The notes beneath the pieces are model-generated. The model saw only the letters and a program-made list of their open reading frames with translations, did no database searches and was not told where the DNA came from. Made by a program: the position numbers and the translations under genes. Shown one piece after another: positions 16,769 to 24,398 of a stretch of 35,091 bases of DNA; position 1 is the first letter of the stretch; every line of letters starts with the position of its first letter. Origin of the DNA: Actinomycetes bacterium (GTDB taxonomy: Bacteria > Actinomycetota > Acidimicrobiia > Acidimicrobiales > UBA8190); the NCBI GenBank assembly GCA_021819525.1, contig JAKAQW010000019.1, forward strand, positions 1,776 to 36,866, in the 5' to 3' direction.

Positions 16769-19033
16769 ATGACCAGGTCGTGGTCGGAGGGGACTGCAGG
16801 ATCACGCCCTGGCGTGCTGGCTCCGTATGTCGCGGCCGGCTTCCTCGACGCTGCGGCGGTCCACGTGGCCGAAGTGATCGACCGGGCTGTCGGTGGCGTC
16901 GACGACACCGTCCTTCTCGCCGCGGCGCTGACCGTACGGGCCTTGGTGCTCGGGCACGTCTGCGTCGTGCTGGGCGAGGTGAGCGCTGCTCTCGACCCTG
17001 CCTCGGGTGCCGACCCCGAGCTCGACTCCGAGCGCGACGTCACCCCCGTCGCCGGTTTGGTCACCAGGCCTGCTCCCGTCCTCGGTCCTGGCTCCGATCC
17101 CGTCTCCGGCAGTGCTCCCACCGCCCGCACCGGTTTCGTCGCTGGTCCGGGCAGTGGGGCAGCGGGCTCGCTCTCGTGGCCCGACCTCGACGAGTGGGTA
17201 GGCCGGCTGCGGGCCAGTCCCGTGGTCCGTCTTGCCGGCCAGGCCCCAGGCGGTGTCGTAGAACCGCTCGTGCTCGACGGTCCGAGGCTCTACCTGGATC
17301 GCTACTGGCGCTACGAGAGCCAGGTGGCTGTCGACCTCGTGCGCCGCGCTGCGAGCAGCGAAGGGATCACGCTCCCCGGTCCTTCGCTCCAGGTGATCCT
17401 CGATCGCCTTTTCGGCCCCGACAGGTCGGATCGCCAGCGCCGCGCCGCCGAGCTGGCCTTGACGCGGCGGCTGGCGGTGGTCGCTGGCGGCCCGGGCACC
17501 GGCAAGACCCGGACCGTGGCCCGCTTGCTGGCCGCCGCCTACCTGCTCGCTGGTGATCCCCCGGTTTGCGCCGTTCCCCCTCTCGACGACGGGGTCTCTG
17601 CGAGCGGCTCACCTGAAGCCGGCTCCGACACCCCTTTGGCGGTGCGTGGAGGACCGTCGCAGAGCCAGCGGGCTTCTCGAGCGCGGTTCCAGGTGATCAT
17701 GGCGGCCCCGACGGGAAAAGCTGCAGCCCGGATGAGCGAGGCCGTGCGCGCCGAGCTCGGCACCGCCGACATCCCCGCCCCGGTCGCCGCTGCGCTGGCT
17801 GCCACCGAGGCCACCACCGTCCACCGACTGATCGGGCTCGGCCACCGAGCTGGGGCGCGCCGGCATCACCGGGATCCGCTGCCTTACGACCTGGTCGTGA
17901 TCGACGAGCTCTCGATGGTGTCGTTGCCCCTGCTCACTCGGCTGCTCGACGCGGTACGCCCCGACGCCACCGTCGTGCTCGTCGGTGACCCCGACCAGCT
18001 GGCCAGCGTCGAAGCAGGCGCCGTGCTCGGCGAGATCGTCGAAGCGGTCATCACGCCACCGACCCCCACCGACACGGCGGTCGCCGCTGGGGATCTGGCA
18101 CCGAAGACCGTCGAGACCTCCAGCGGGGCCACTGGGGCGTCGCCGGCGACCTCCGAGGCAGCGCCCATCGCTGGTGGGGCACCGGCACCGGCACCGGCAA
18201 CTGCACCTGCCACGCCCGGTCCGCTCGCCGGATGTGTCGTGGTCCTCGACCGTCCCCACCGCTTCGGCAGCGACTCAGCCATCGCGTCGCTCGCCGACGC
18301 TGTCCGAGCAGGCGACGGTGACCGCGCGGTCGACGCACTGCGCCACGCGCCCGACGGCGAGCTGCGGTGGGTCGACGGCACCGACCACGCCGGCATAGCG
18401 GCCATCGAGGCCGACGCAGGTGCTGTCGCCCGCGAGGTGGTCGACGCCGCGCGGGCCGGCGACGCCGAGCGCGGCCTGCGCCTGGCCGGCGACTTGAAGG
18501 TCCTGTGTGCGACGCGTCACGGCCCCACCGGGGTGCGGCACTGGACCGAGCGGATCGAAGCGCTGCTGGGCACGCGGGGCATGGGCGGCGGAGCTGGCAG
18601 AGCTGGCAGAGCTGGCAGAGCCGCTGCAGCTCGCCGGCAGCCTTGGTACGTCGGCCGACCGGTGCTCGTCACCGCGAACGACTATCGGAACCGGCTGTTC
18701 AACGGTGACGTCGGGCTGGTGGTCGCCGCTTCGGGCGACCCGGTCGTGGTGTTCGAGGAGGCCGGCGCGTGGCGTCGGCTGCTCCCGTCGCAACTGGGCG
18801 ACGTCGATACCTGGTGGGCTGCCACCGTCCACAAGAGCCAGGGCTCCGAGGTGCGCCGAGTCGTCGTCGTCCTGCCGCCGCCACCGTCGCCGATGCTCAC
18901 TCGCGAACTGCTCTACACCGCCATCACGCGGGCACGCGAGCACGCCACCATTGTGGCTACTGAGTCGTCCATCCGCGCCGCCGTCGCCCGCCGGGTCACC
19001 CGGGCATCAGGTCTCGGGGCTCGACTGCGGTGA
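16769..19033 (+). CDS. recD: Exodeoxyribonuclease V subunit alpha (RecD helicase)
   Basis: A 754-aa superfamily-1B 5'-3' helicase, the third RecBCD subunit. Walker A is GGPGTGKT (about 240-247). Then come MAAPTGKAAARM, Walker B VIDELSMVSLPLL (about 378), VLVGDPDQLASVEAGAVLGE, LDRPHRFGSDSAI, VTANDYRNRLFNGDVG, and the C-terminal HKSQGSE and LLYTAITRAR motifs. Compared with typical RecD, extra low-complexity segments lie in the N-terminal domain (about 74-135, Pro/Gly/Ser/Val-rich), between motifs III and IV (about 428-486, with APAPAPATAPAT) and around 608-617 (a GRA triplet repeat). All are outside catalytic motifs. The ATG is 19 bases after the recB stop. Confidence 0.93.
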   Translation: MTRSWSEGTAGSRPGVLAPYVAAGFLDAAAVHVAEVIDRAVGGVDDTVLLAAALTVRALVLGHVCVVLGEVSAALDPASGADPELDSERDVTPVAGLVTRPAPVLGPGSDPVSGSAPTARTGFVAGPGSGAAGSLSWPDLDEWVGRLRASPVVRLAGQAPGGVVEPLVLDGPRLYLDRYWRYESQVAVDLVRRAASSEGITLPGPSLQVILDRLFGPDRSDRQRRAAELALTRRLAVVAGGPGTGKTRTVARLLAAAYLLAGDPPVCAVPPLDDGVSASGSPEAGSDTPLAVRGGPSQSQRASRARFQVIMAAPTGKAAARMSEAVRAELGTADIPAPVAAALAATEATTVHRLIGLGHRAGARRHHRDPLPYDLVVIDELSMVSLPLLTRLLDAVRPDATVVLVGDPDQLASVEAGAVLGEIVEAVITPPTPTDTAVAAGDLAPKTVETSSGATGASPATSEAAPIAGGAPAPAPATAPATPGPLAGCVVVLDRPHRFGSDSAIASLADAVRAGDGDRAVDALRHAPDGELRWVDGTDHAGIAAIEADAGAVAREVVDAARAGDAERGLRLAGDLKVLCATRHGPTGVRHWTERIEALLGTRGMGGGAGRAGRAGRAAAARRQPWYVGRPVLVTANDYRNRLFNGDVGLVVAASGDPVVVFEEAGAWRRLLPSQLGDVDTWWAATVHKSQGSEVRRVVVVLPPPPSPMLTRELLYTAITRAREHATIVATESSIRAAVARRVTRASGLGARLR
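18592..18618 (+). repeat. In-frame 9-bp triplication inside recD
   Basis: AGCTGGCAG is repeated exactly three times and gives the Ala-Gly-Arg triplets of RecD. The array continues for a few bases on each side. It lies in a loop before the ANDYRN motif. Confidence 0.85.
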
Positions 19034-19040
19034 GGAAGCT

Positions 19041-19137
19041 CCCTGCTCCCTGCTCCCTGCTCCCAGCTCGGGCCGGGGCTCGGGCTGGCGTCCCGGCTTG
19101 GCGCCCGTCCCGGCTTGGCGCCCGTCCCGGCTTGCCG
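19041..19137. repeat. Two short tandem arrays between recD and rplM
   Basis: CCCTGCT occurs three times in a row (19041-19061). After a G-rich stretch, a 17-bp unit beginning GTCCCGGCTTGG follows at 19090-19106 and 19107-19123, with a shortened third copy at 19124-19137. The third copy reads TTGCCG where the others read TTGGCG, and that TTGCCG is the -35 candidate of the rplM promoter. Confidence 0.85.
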
Positions 19138-19161
19138 ACGAGCCTGCTGGCGGCGTAACCT
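19132..19161 (+). promoter_or_regulatory. Candidate promoter of rplM-rpsI
   Basis: TTGCCG (19132-19137) and TAACCT (19156-19161) are 18 bases apart, a sigma-70-like arrangement. Transcription would start near 19168, leaving a leader of about 100 nt before rplM. L13 can control its own mRNA in other bacteria, but I did not identify an L13 site here. Confidence 0.5.
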
Positions 19162-19267
19162 GACGGGCCGGCGTCCGACGCCCGGCCACCCGTCGCGGGC
19201 TACCGTCGCTCCACGCACCGGCATCGGATCGAACCCGCTGTCGGACCAGCACCCAGAGGACCTCCAC

Positions 19268-19729
19268 GTGCGCACCTACTCGCCGAAGCAGCAGGACATC
19301 ACCCGAGCCTGGCACGTCGTCGACGCCGACGGCATGGTCCTCGGCCGCCTTGCCACCGAGGTGGCCAGCCGCCTGCGCGGCAAGCACAAGCCGATCTTCG
19401 CTCCTCACATCGACACCGGTGACCACGTCATCGTGGTCAACGCGGCGAAGGTGGTGCTGACTGCCGGCAAGGCCGACCAGAAGTTCGCCTACCGCCACAG
19501 TGGCTATCCCGGCGGGCTGCGGGCCACCCGCTTTGCCGATCTGCTCGGCACCCGGCCTGACGAGGTCGTCCGCCAAGCCGTGCGGGGCATGCTGCCGAAG
19601 AACCGGCTGGGTCGCCAGCAGCTGGCCAAGCTGAAGGTCTACTCCGGCCCCGACCACCCCCATACCGCCCAGCAGCCCGAACCGTTGGATCTGCCCGCCG
19701 CCCGCCGTCACCAGGTCGGCGCCAGCTAG
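19268..19729 (+). CDS. rplM: Large-subunit ribosomal protein L13
   Basis: A 153-aa L13, an early-assembling 50S protein. Family landmarks are present: the N-terminal [43 protein letters not shown], then [10 protein letters not shown] and [14 protein letters not shown], and the closing [11 protein letters not shown]. The final 20 residues are a variable tail. The GTG at 19268 has AGAGGA seven bases upstream and starts the protein at the usual MRTYSPK. rpsI follows 53 bases later, the normal L13-S9 pair. Confidence 0.97.
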   Translation: MRTYSPKQQDITRAWHVVDADGMVLGRLATEVASRLRGKHKPIFAPHIDTGDHVIVVNAAKVVLTAGKADQKFAYRHSGYPGGLRATRFADLLGTRPDEVVRQAVRGMLPKNRLGRQQLAKLKVYSGPDHPHTAQQPEPLDLPAARRHQVGAS

Positions 19730-19782
19730 CCGTAGGCAGATCACCGATCTCTCCGTCCCTTCGCTGTCTCCGAGGAGCATCC

Positions 19783-20193
19783 GTGTCACGTAGGCCGAAA
19801 TTGGGCAAGCCCCTGTGCCAGACCACTGGCCGCCGAAAGGCGGCGGTGGCCCGGGTCCGGTTCCGTCCCGGTCAGGGCACCATCACCGTCAATCGCCGCC
19901 CCATCGAGGAGTACTTCACCTCGGCGACCCACCGTATGGTGGTCACCGAGCCGCTGCGCCTCTCGCAGGCCGAGGAAGGCTACGACATCGATGCCACGAT
20001 CGACGGCGGCGGGGTGTCCGGCCAGGCCGGCGCCTTGCGGCTCGGGATCGCCCGAGCGCTGATCGAGCTGGATCCCGGGCAGCGTGCAGGCTTGAAGAAG
20101 GCCGGGCTCCTCACCCGCGACGCCCGTGAGAAGGAGAGCAAGAAGTACGGCCTGAAGAAGGCCCGCAAGGCACCCCAGTACTCGAAGCGGTAG
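19783..20193 (+). CDS. rpsI: Small-subunit ribosomal protein S9
   Basis: A 136-aa S9, a 30S head protein whose C-terminal tail reaches the P-site tRNA. The sequence shows [28 protein letters not shown], the Gly-rich [20 protein letters not shown] and the basic tail ending QYSKR, all typical. The GTG start has GAGGAG six bases upstream. Its TAG shares one base with the GTG of glmM, so the two are likely translated together. Confidence 0.97.
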   Translation: MSRRPKLGKPLCQTTGRRKAAVARVRFRPGQGTITVNRRPIEEYFTSATHRMVVTEPLRLSQAEEGYDIDATIDGGGVSGQAGALRLGIARALIELDPGQRAGLKKAGLLTRDAREKESKKYGLKKARKAPQYSKR

Positions 20194-21683
20194 TGGCGGT
20201 GCACGTCCGTTTCGGTACGGACGGCATCCGCGGCGTCGCCAACGTCGACCTGACGCCCGACGTAGCTCTGGCCGTGGGCCGAGCCGTGGCCGAGGTGCTG
20301 CCGGCGCCGGAAGTGGTAGTCGGTCGCGACACCCGCCGTTCTGGCGCCATGCTCCAAGCCGCGGTCACCGCCGGCCTCGCCAGCCGGGGCGTGGACGTGG
20401 TCGACCTCGGCGTCCTGCCCACCCCCGCGGTGGCCTGGGCCGCAGCCCAGCGCCAGGTGCCGGCCGTCGTGGTGTCGGCCTCGCACAACCCCTACGCGGA
20501 CAACGGGTTGAAGGTCTTCGGACCCGGCGGGCACAAGCTCGGAGACGCCGACGAACGGGCCATCGAAGCAGTCGTCGCCGGTGCCCTGGCTGCAGCAGGC
20601 TCCGCCGGCGATGGCGACTGGCGGACGACCGGGCACGGCGAAGCCAGGGGATCTGGCAGCGTGCTCGGAGCCCGACGCGGCGCTCTGGCAGGATCAGGTG
20701 CCCTGGTGCCAGGCGGATCGGCCGGACGCTCCGGCACCGGTGTCGGCAAGGTCGTCGCTGACCCGCGGGTTGCCGAAAGCTATGTCTCGGCTGTCGTCGC
20801 CGCCTTGGAGGGCCGGGACCTGGGGGGCACGGCCGTGGTGGTCGACTGTGCCCACGGCGCTGCCTGGCAGGTGGCACCTGACACCCTGCGCCGGCTCGGG
20901 GCCGACGTGACCGTCCTCGGAGCGGCGCCCGACGGCACGAACATCAACGCCGGCTGCGGGTCCACCTGCCCCGAGGCCCTGGCCGAGATGGTGGTGACCC
21001 GCGGTGCGGCATTGGGCCTCGCCCTCGACGGCGACGCCGACCGGCTGGTGGCCGTGGACCACCAAGGGCGGGTCGTGAGCGGCGACCACCTGCTGGCGCT
21101 GTTCGCCGCGGATCTGCGCAGCCGAGGCGCCTTGGCCGGTGAGACCGTGGTCGTCACCGTCATGTCGAACCTCGGTCTCCGTCTGGCCCTGGCATCCCAA
21201 GGCATCGCCGTGCACGAGACCCCGGTCGGCGACCGCTACGTCCTCGAAGCCCTCGACGCCGGTGGGTACGTCCTCGGTGGCGAGCAGTCCGGGCATCTGG
21301 TGTTCCGCTCGCTGGCTACCACCGGTGACGGGCTGCTCACCGGAGTTCTTCTCGCTGACCTCGTCCGACGTTCGGGCACCAGCCTGGCCGTGCTGGCCGA
21401 CCAGGCCATGACCGAGGTGCCCCAGCACCTGCTCAACGTGCGAGCGGCCGACCCGCGCTCGGTCGCCGAGCAGAGCGCCGTGACCGACGCGGTGGCCCGT
21501 GCCAGCCAGCTGCTCGGCGACCGGGGCCGGGTGCTGGTGCGCGCGAGCGGCACCGAGCCGCTGGTGCGGATCATGGTGGAGGCGGTCGATGCCGCGGTCG
21601 CCGACCAGGTCCTGGCCGATCTCCGCGCCGTGGTGGAGGCTGCTGCCTCGTCACCGAGCACGGCACCAGCCCCGACGTCGTAG
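20193..21683 (+). CDS. glmM: Phosphoglucosamine mutase
   Basis: Converts glucosamine-6-phosphate to glucosamine-1-phosphate on the way to UDP-GlcNAc and peptidoglycan. FGTDGIRG opens the protein, Ser97 in SASHNP is the phosphoserine, Asp279, Asp281 and Asp283 in DGDADR bind Mg, and RASGTEPLVRI (about 450) is the phosphate-binding end. It is 496 aa, about 45-50 more than usual. The extra length is a Gly/Ser/Ala-rich insert at about 131-180 (including GSGSVLGARRGALAGSGALV), between the active-site Ser and the metal loop. The GTG at 20193 overlaps the rpsI stop; a second GTG at 20199 is possible. GlmS, the preceding step, follows. Confidence 0.95.
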   Translation: MAVHVRFGTDGIRGVANVDLTPDVALAVGRAVAEVLPAPEVVVGRDTRRSGAMLQAAVTAGLASRGVDVVDLGVLPTPAVAWAAAQRQVPAVVVSASHNPYADNGLKVFGPGGHKLGDADERAIEAVVAGALAAAGSAGDGDWRTTGHGEARGSGSVLGARRGALAGSGALVPGGSAGRSGTGVGKVVADPRVAESYVSAVVAALEGRDLGGTAVVVDCAHGAAWQVAPDTLRRLGADVTVLGAAPDGTNINAGCGSTCPEALAEMVVTRGAALGLALDGDADRLVAVDHQGRVVSGDHLLALFAADLRSRGALAGETVVVTVMSNLGLRLALASQGIAVHETPVGDRYVLEALDAGGYVLGGEQSGHLVFRSLATTGDGLLTGVLLADLVRRSGTSLAVLADQAMTEVPQHLLNVRAADPRSVAEQSAVTDAVARASQLLGDRGRVLVRASGTEPLVRIMVEAVDAAVADQVLADLRAVVEAAASSPSTAPAPTS

Positions 21684-21686
21684 CCT
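21681..21686 (+). promoter_or_regulatory. -10 box of a probable leaderless promoter (glmS)
   Basis: TAGCCT fits TANNNT, and its TAG is also the stop codon of glmM. Seven bases separate it from the glmS ATG at 21694. No Shine-Dalgarno sequence precedes this ATG. It would allow glmS to be transcribed apart from glmM. Confidence 0.45.
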
Positions 21687-21693
21687 TCGCACC

Positions 21694-23634
21694 ATGTGCG
21701 GCATCATCGGAGTCACCGGCCGGGCCGACGCCCTCGAGATGCTCCTCGACGGTCTCGACCGCCTCGAGTACCGAGGGTACGACTCCGCCGGGGTGGCGCT
21801 TTCCACAGAGGCGGGCACCTGGCGAGCCAGGTCGGCCGGCAGCCGGTCGCTGGCCGACCTGCGCAAGCTGGCCGAGGCAGCCCCGCCTGCTGCCGCCGGC
21901 ATCGGGCACACCCGCTGGGCCACCCACGGCCATCCCACCGAGGCGAACGCCCACCCACACCTCGACTGCACCGGGAGTATCGCCCTCGTGCACAATGGCA
22001 TCGTCGAGAACGCCGCCGCGATCGCCACCCGCCTCGTCGCCGGCGGCCACCGGCTCACCTCCGAGACCGACAGCGAGGTCCTCGTCCACCTGGTCGAGGC
22101 TCACCTGGGCGAGCTGCTGGGCGACCCAACGGGCTCGGGCGCTGCCGGCACCGGGAGCAGCCGGGGGGTGCCTCGGGGCAGTGAGCCAGACACCGCCCAC
22201 GGTCCAGCGCCGGGAAGCTCGGTGCTCGGCGAAGCGGTGCGCCGCGCGCTGGTCGAGGTCCGTGGCTCGTTCGCCGTGGTGGTGGCCTGGTCCGGAGACC
22301 CGACGCGGCTGGTTGCCACCCGGCGGGTGTCGCCGTTGGTGCTGGGGACCGCGGCTGGCGGGGCCGTCATGGTCGCCTCCGACGTCCCGGCGCTGCTCGG
22401 GCGCGCCGAGCGGTTCTGGACCCTCGACGACGGCCAGGTCGCCGAGCTGGTCCCCGGTGGGATCGTCGTCACCGACGTCGCCGGCGCCCCGGCGCAGGCC
22501 CGTCCGCTGGAGGTGGCGTGGAACTTGGAGCAAGCCCGCAAGGGCGGCTTCCCGGACTTCATGAGCAAGGAGATCGCCGAGCAACCTCAGGCGGTGGCCG
22601 ACACCCTCGCTGGCCGGCTCACCGCGGACGGCACCGTCGGTCTCGACGAGATCCGGGTCAGCCCCGACGAGCTCCGCCAGGTTGACAAGGTGGTGCTGGT
22701 GGCCTGCGGGTCGAGCTACCACGCCGCGCTGGTGGCCAAGTTCGCGATCGAGCACTGGGCCCGGGTGCCGGTCGACGTCGATATCGCCTCCGAGTTCCGC
22801 TATCGCGACCCCATCCTCGATCCCCGGACCCTGGTGGTGGGCGTCAGCCAGTCCGGCGAGACCGTCGACACCTTGCAGGCGGTTCGCCACGGCCGGGATC
22901 TCGGGGCTCGGACGTTGGTGGTGTGCAACGTGGTCGACTCGTCCATGGCCCGGGAAGCCGACGGCGTGCTCTACACCCGGGCAGGCCCCGAGATCGGCGT
23001 GGCCGCCACCAAGACCCACCTGGCGCAGCTGGCCGCCCTCCAAGTGCTGGCGCTCCACCTGGCCCAGGTGCGCGGCCGGCTCGACACCGAGCGCGCGGGT
23101 CGGCTACTGGCGGGGCTGGCCGACCTTCCCAGCCTGGTCGCCCGGGCGGTCGACCGAGCCGGTGCCGTCGCCGAGGTCGCGCAGCGCTACCGGTCGGTGC
23201 GCGACGTGTTCTTCATCGGCCGCCACGTCGGCTACCCGGTTGCCATGGAAGGCGCGCTCAAACTGAAGGAGATCTCCTACGTCCGAGCCGAGGCGTACCC
23301 GGCCGGCGAGCTCAAGCACGGCCCGATCGCCCTGATCGAGCCCGATGCCTTGGTGGTGGCGGTCGCCACCCGCACGCCGCTGTGGGAGAAGCTCCTCGCG
23401 AACGTAGAAGAGGTCCGCAGCCGTGGCGCCCAGGTGGTGCTGGTGGCGAACGACGGCGACGAGGAGACCGCCCGGCTGGCTCAGGCGGTGCTGTGGGTGC
23501 CGCGGTGCGAGGCGCTGCTGTCCCCGCTGGTCGACGTGGTGCCCCTCCAGCAGTTCGCCTACGCGGTGGCCCGGGCGAACGGCCGCGACGTGGACCGCCC
23601 CCGGAACCTGGCCAAGACGGTCACCGTCGAATGA
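21694..23634 (+). CDS. glmS: Glutamine-fructose-6-phosphate aminotransferase (isomerizing)
   Basis: Makes glucosamine-6-phosphate from fructose-6-phosphate and glutamine, the first committed step to UDP-GlcNAc. The 646-aa protein begins MCGIIG, with Cys2 as the glutaminase nucleophile, then LEYRGYDSAG, TRWATHG and VHNGIVEN. Two SIS sugar-isomerase domains follow (ACGSSYHAALVAKF near 337 and FFIGRHVGYPVAMEGALKLKEIS near 505, broken here as FFIGRH, GYPVAMEGALKLKEIS). It ends PRNLAKTVTVE, as expected. A Gly/Ser/Pro-rich insert at about 145-175 lengthens the glutaminase domain. The ATG is fixed because Cys must follow Met. Its TGA overlaps the acpS ATG by four bases. Confidence 0.96.
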   Translation: MCGIIGVTGRADALEMLLDGLDRLEYRGYDSAGVALSTEAGTWRARSAGSRSLADLRKLAEAAPPAAAGIGHTRWATHGHPTEANAHPHLDCTGSIALVHNGIVENAAAIATRLVAGGHRLTSETDSEVLVHLVEAHLGELLGDPTGSGAAGTGSSRGVPRGSEPDTAHGPAPGSSVLGEAVRRALVEVRGSFAVVVAWSGDPTRLVATRRVSPLVLGTAAGGAVMVASDVPALLGRAERFWTLDDGQVAELVPGGIVVTDVAGAPAQARPLEVAWNLEQARKGGFPDFMSKEIAEQPQAVADTLAGRLTADGTVGLDEIRVSPDELRQVDKVVLVACGSSYHAALVAKFAIEHWARVPVDVDIASEFRYRDPILDPRTLVVGVSQSGETVDTLQAVRHGRDLGARTLVVCNVVDSSMAREADGVLYTRAGPEIGVAATKTHLAQLAALQVLALHLAQVRGRLDTERAGRLLAGLADLPSLVARAVDRAGAVAEVAQRYRSVRDVFFIGRHVGYPVAMEGALKLKEISYVRAEAYPAGELKHGPIALIEPDALVVAVATRTPLWEKLLANVEEVRSRGAQVVLVANDGDEETARLAQAVLWVPRCEALLSPLVDVVPLQQFAYAVARANGRDVDRPRNLAKTVTVE

Positions 23635-24398
23635 CCACGACGCCCGACGGTCAGACGGCTGCGTCGCACGGTCCGCGGCCGGCGGATCCAGCCGGCTTCA
23701 GAGCCCGGCCGGCGGCTGCGCCGGGGGATCCGCTGGCCACCGCTCCAGCGGGCTCCGGGGCCCGGCTGGCCGGAACGGCGATCGGCGGGGTGGCGACCAG
23801 GGGAACGGCGATCAGCGGGGTGGGCGTCGATGCGGTGGACATCGCCCGGTTCCGTCAGCTTTTGGCCCGGCGCCCGAAGACGATCGACCGGCTCTTCACC
23901 TCGGCGGAGCTCGACCGAGCCGGGCGGCGCGTCGACCCGGTCCCCACCCTGGCCGCCCGCTTCGCGGCGAAAGAGGCGACGATGAAGGCGCTCGGCGTCG
24001 GGGTGGGTGGCATCAGGTGGCACGACGTCGAGGTTGGCGCGGCCGACAGCGGCGCTCCGGTGCTGGTGGTGAGGGGACGGGCGTCGACTCGGGCCGAGGC
24101 GGCCGGGGTAGGGCGTTGGCATGTGTCGCTGACCCACACCGACGCGGTGGCCGTGGCCACCGTGGTGGCCGAGACCGTGTCGCCACCAGGGGCCGAAGCC
24201 GTGGCACCGGCAGGGGCCGAAGCCGTGGCACCGGCAGGGGCCGAGGCGACACCTCCCGGGACGCTCCGGGCAGCCACCGGATCCCACCCAGCGCCTGGCC
24301 ACCGGGGAGCGAGCGACGACCGGGCCGCAAGGCGAAGCGGCGACGTGGGCGACGACCAGATGGCAGGCGAAGGAGGTGCGCCGTGCTGCCTGTGGTGA
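23631..24398 (+). CDS. acpS: Holo-[acyl-carrier-protein] synthase with long extensions
   Basis: Transfers phosphopantetheine from CoA to acyl carrier protein. The catalytic core is GVGVDAVDIARF (Mg-binding Asp), LFTSAELDRA, LAARFAAKEATMKALG and WHVSLTHTDAVAVATV, about 120 residues at 63-182. At 255 aa it is about twice the usual size. The N-terminal 60 residues are Ala/Gly/Pro-rich and include a 30-bp in-frame duplication next to the core; the C-terminal 70 contain an EAVAPAGA repeat and a polar tail. The ATG at 23631 overlaps the glmS stop (ATGA). GTG codons at 23790 or 23820 could give a standard-sized protein. The last 16 bases overlap nnr. Confidence 0.88.
   Translation: MTTTPDGQTAASHGPRPADPAGFRARPAAAPGDPLATAPAGSGARLAGTAIGGVATRGTAISGVGVDAVDIARFRQLLARRPKTIDRLFTSAELDRAGRRVDPVPTLAARFAAKEATMKALGVGVGGIRWHDVEVGAADSGAPVLVVRGRASTRAEAAGVGRWHVSLTHTDAVAVATVVAETVSPPGAEAVAPAGAEAVAPAGAEATPPGTLRAATGSHPAPGHRGASDDRAARRSGDVGDDQMAGEGGAPCCLW
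23772..23823 (+). repeat. In-frame 30-bp-period duplication at the acpS core boundary
   Basis: A 22-bp word, GGAACGGCGATC followed by GGCGGGGTGG (AGCGGGGTGG in copy two), occurs at 23772 and 23802. It gives GTAIGGV and GTAISGV. The second copy runs into the catalytic GVGVD motif. Confidence 0.85.
24189..24251 (+). repeat. 24-bp tandem repeat in the acpS C-terminal extension
   Basis: Two exact 24-bp units (24189-24212, 24213-24236) and a partial third encode the repeated Gly-Ala-Glu-Ala-Val-Ala-Pro-Ala. The array lies after the folded domain. Confidence 0.9.

Noticed and set aside
21499-21693. N-terminal extension of GlmS
   Set aside because: The enzyme needs Cys right after the initiator Met; the upstream part is a shadow of glmM.
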